A DNA stretch of 64,000 nt, from NCBI RefSeq assembly GCF_900496995.4, contig NC_044029.1, positions 15,624,001-15,688,000 on the forward strand. Reading direction: 5' to 3'. The notes under the pieces were generated by a model. The model saw only the letters and a program-made list of their open reading frames with translations, did no database searches and was not told the origin of the DNA. The stretch comes from Aquila chrysaetos chrysaetos (Eukaryota; Chordata; Aves; Accipitriformes; Accipitridae). The position numbers were made by a program, and so were the translations under genes. This document shows, piece after piece, positions 62,589-64,000 of this stretch (position 1 is its first letter; each line of letters starts with the position of its first letter).

Positions 62589-64000
62589 CTAAATATCTGA
62601 AGATACCTAAATGTAAATATCTAAAAGCCCCTAAATGTCAAAAAAAAGCGCCTTTTGAGACAGCTTATATGCATGCAAAGAATTGGAATGCAATTACTTT
62701 GCTTTTTCAAATGGTCAAATAGTGGTACCAGCAATTAAGTTTTTTTTCTCGCCGTTTGCTAGTATGAGGTAGCGCACTGTACTATACAAATAATATTTAT
62801 GCTTCATTGGAGCAAAGCAGTTCAATTGCAAGTGAGGGATAATTTCTCAACCAGAGGAGGAAAATTCTGTGTTCTTTGGCTGCTATAGATGGGCAAGTTA
62901 ATGGCAGCAGGAAAATCTCATCCAGTATCTTCAAGTAGAGTTTCAAGTTACAATACAGGAGCTCATTTGTCAAAGAGAGAAAAAAACCCAAGACTTTGTC
63001 TCAAGCAACCTTTGTTGCAGCAAGAGTGTGTGCTAATTAACCACAAAAAGGCATATAAGGCAGCTACTTAGGTTTGCTGAACATTATTAAAGAGTTTTAT
63101 ATCACTGTTAAATCTATTAGGGACCAATCCAACATCTCCTGAATTCAATGGATAGCAATCCCTTTACTCCTGTAAACTTTGAATCAGGCCCAGAATGAAG
63201 ATGAAACAGGAACATTAAACCAGTAAAATGGAAAAGAAATTGACTTCTTATTTTTAAATTTAAAAGGTGTATTATTTGTGTCACAGACATACAGTATAAT
63301 AAACTCCATGTCTAAACTTACTTACAAATTGCTTCTCTCTAGTCAGGCAAAGCAATGCCTTCTTGGGCAACGTGTTGTTTTTATGTTAGGATATTGCTTT
63401 TCTGAGGGAAATACCCTCTGTAGTGAATCAAATGAAATAAAATCTAACAGCACAAACCATAGATTTACAGAGACCAAAGCCTGCCAGACAAATCATTATA
63501 GAAGCTAGCAGAGTTGCAGGGAGACTTCAAGCATATTTCTCAGATTTTTCCCAGTGTTGTGTAATCATTTTTCAATAATTCTCCATAATACCTTAATTCC
63601 AGAGAAACATATAAAGTATCCAAATTCCACTTTCATCAGGGCATTCAACTCCCTTAGCCTACATTCAAACCTATTTTAAAACTCCCCAGCTAATTTTGCA
63701 ACATGCAAAACCACAACAGGCTAATAGGAAATTGTCTAAAAGTGATTGTGGATGATTATAGGCTAGTTCAACATTTGCATAAGTCAAATAATTTCAGCAG
63801 GAAAGGTAAACAATTGAAGCATATCTTCCTTTAGGGGAAGGTGTGAAGATTCTCACAGAGAGTAGAATAGGTTCATAGTTCATCCCTGAAAGAGGAAGTG
63901 TTTGACTGTCTTATTCAGGAAACCTAAAAGTGTGGTTGATTTTACTGCCACTTCATTTCTTTCAAGGTGAACCACATTAAAATTCCAGAGACTTTTGGGC
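62589..64000. other. Intergenic DNA at the window end, no gene recognised
   Basis: AT-rich sequence without a recognised exon, RNA gene or repeat. Confidence 0.5.

Noticed and set aside
1..64000. tRNA, rRNA, CRISPR arrays, bacterial-type operons
   Set aside because: None seen. The intron structure and repeats show vertebrate nuclear DNA.

Overview
The window is vertebrate nuclear DNA, almost certainly from a bird. Two multi-exon cytokine genes read cleanly, and their proteins look like the avian orthologues of interleukin-26 (IL26) and interferon-gamma (IFNG). The repeats also fit a bird: 3' fragments of CR1 LINEs, old MIR-like and hAT-like relics, and one solo LTR of a type I recall as common in Neoaves. 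The IFNG differs from chicken at many positions, so a non-galliform bird is likely. Species cannot be fixed from the sequence alone.

Layout. 1-9,500: AT-rich intergenic DNA with one CR1 fragment (4.86-5.33 kb) and no recognisable gene. 9,510-15,937: IL26 on the + strand, five coding exons, 170 aa, with a probable polyadenylation signal at 16,508. 16.5-39.3 kb: intergenic DNA with MIR-like pieces (20.8 and 21.5 kb), a small hAT-like element (21.67-21.81 kb), several CR1 fragments (22.9, 26.3, 27.7-28.3, 37.45-37.68 kb) and a 122-bp inverted repeat (36,471-36,592 and 37,683-37,804). 39,329-43.84 kb: IFNG on the + strand, with TATA box, four coding exons, 165 aa, a 3'UTR with AU-rich elements and a polyadenylation signal. 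Intron 3 holds a CpG-dense block. 43.9-64 kb: intergenic DNA with a 134-bp homopurine tract (44.9 kb), two short tandem repeats (46.5 and 48.6 kb), CpG-rich patches (57.6-58.0 and 59.7-60.0 kb) and a minus-strand solo LTR with a perfect 5-bp target duplication (61,982-62,583).

The IL26-IFNG pair, both on the + strand, matches the conserved vertebrate order MDM1-IL22-IL26-IFNG-(DYRK2). Both genes encode secreted helical cytokines made by activated T and NK-type lymphocytes, and all their coding introns are phase 0. IL22 was not found in the 9.5 kb upstream of IL26 and may lie just outside the window. I see no operon, CRISPR array, rRNA or tRNA, and no convincing new protein-coding gene. The observations most worth following are the CR1-linked inverted repeat, the CpG block inside IFNG, and an open, splice-bounded segment at 59.69-60.19 kb.
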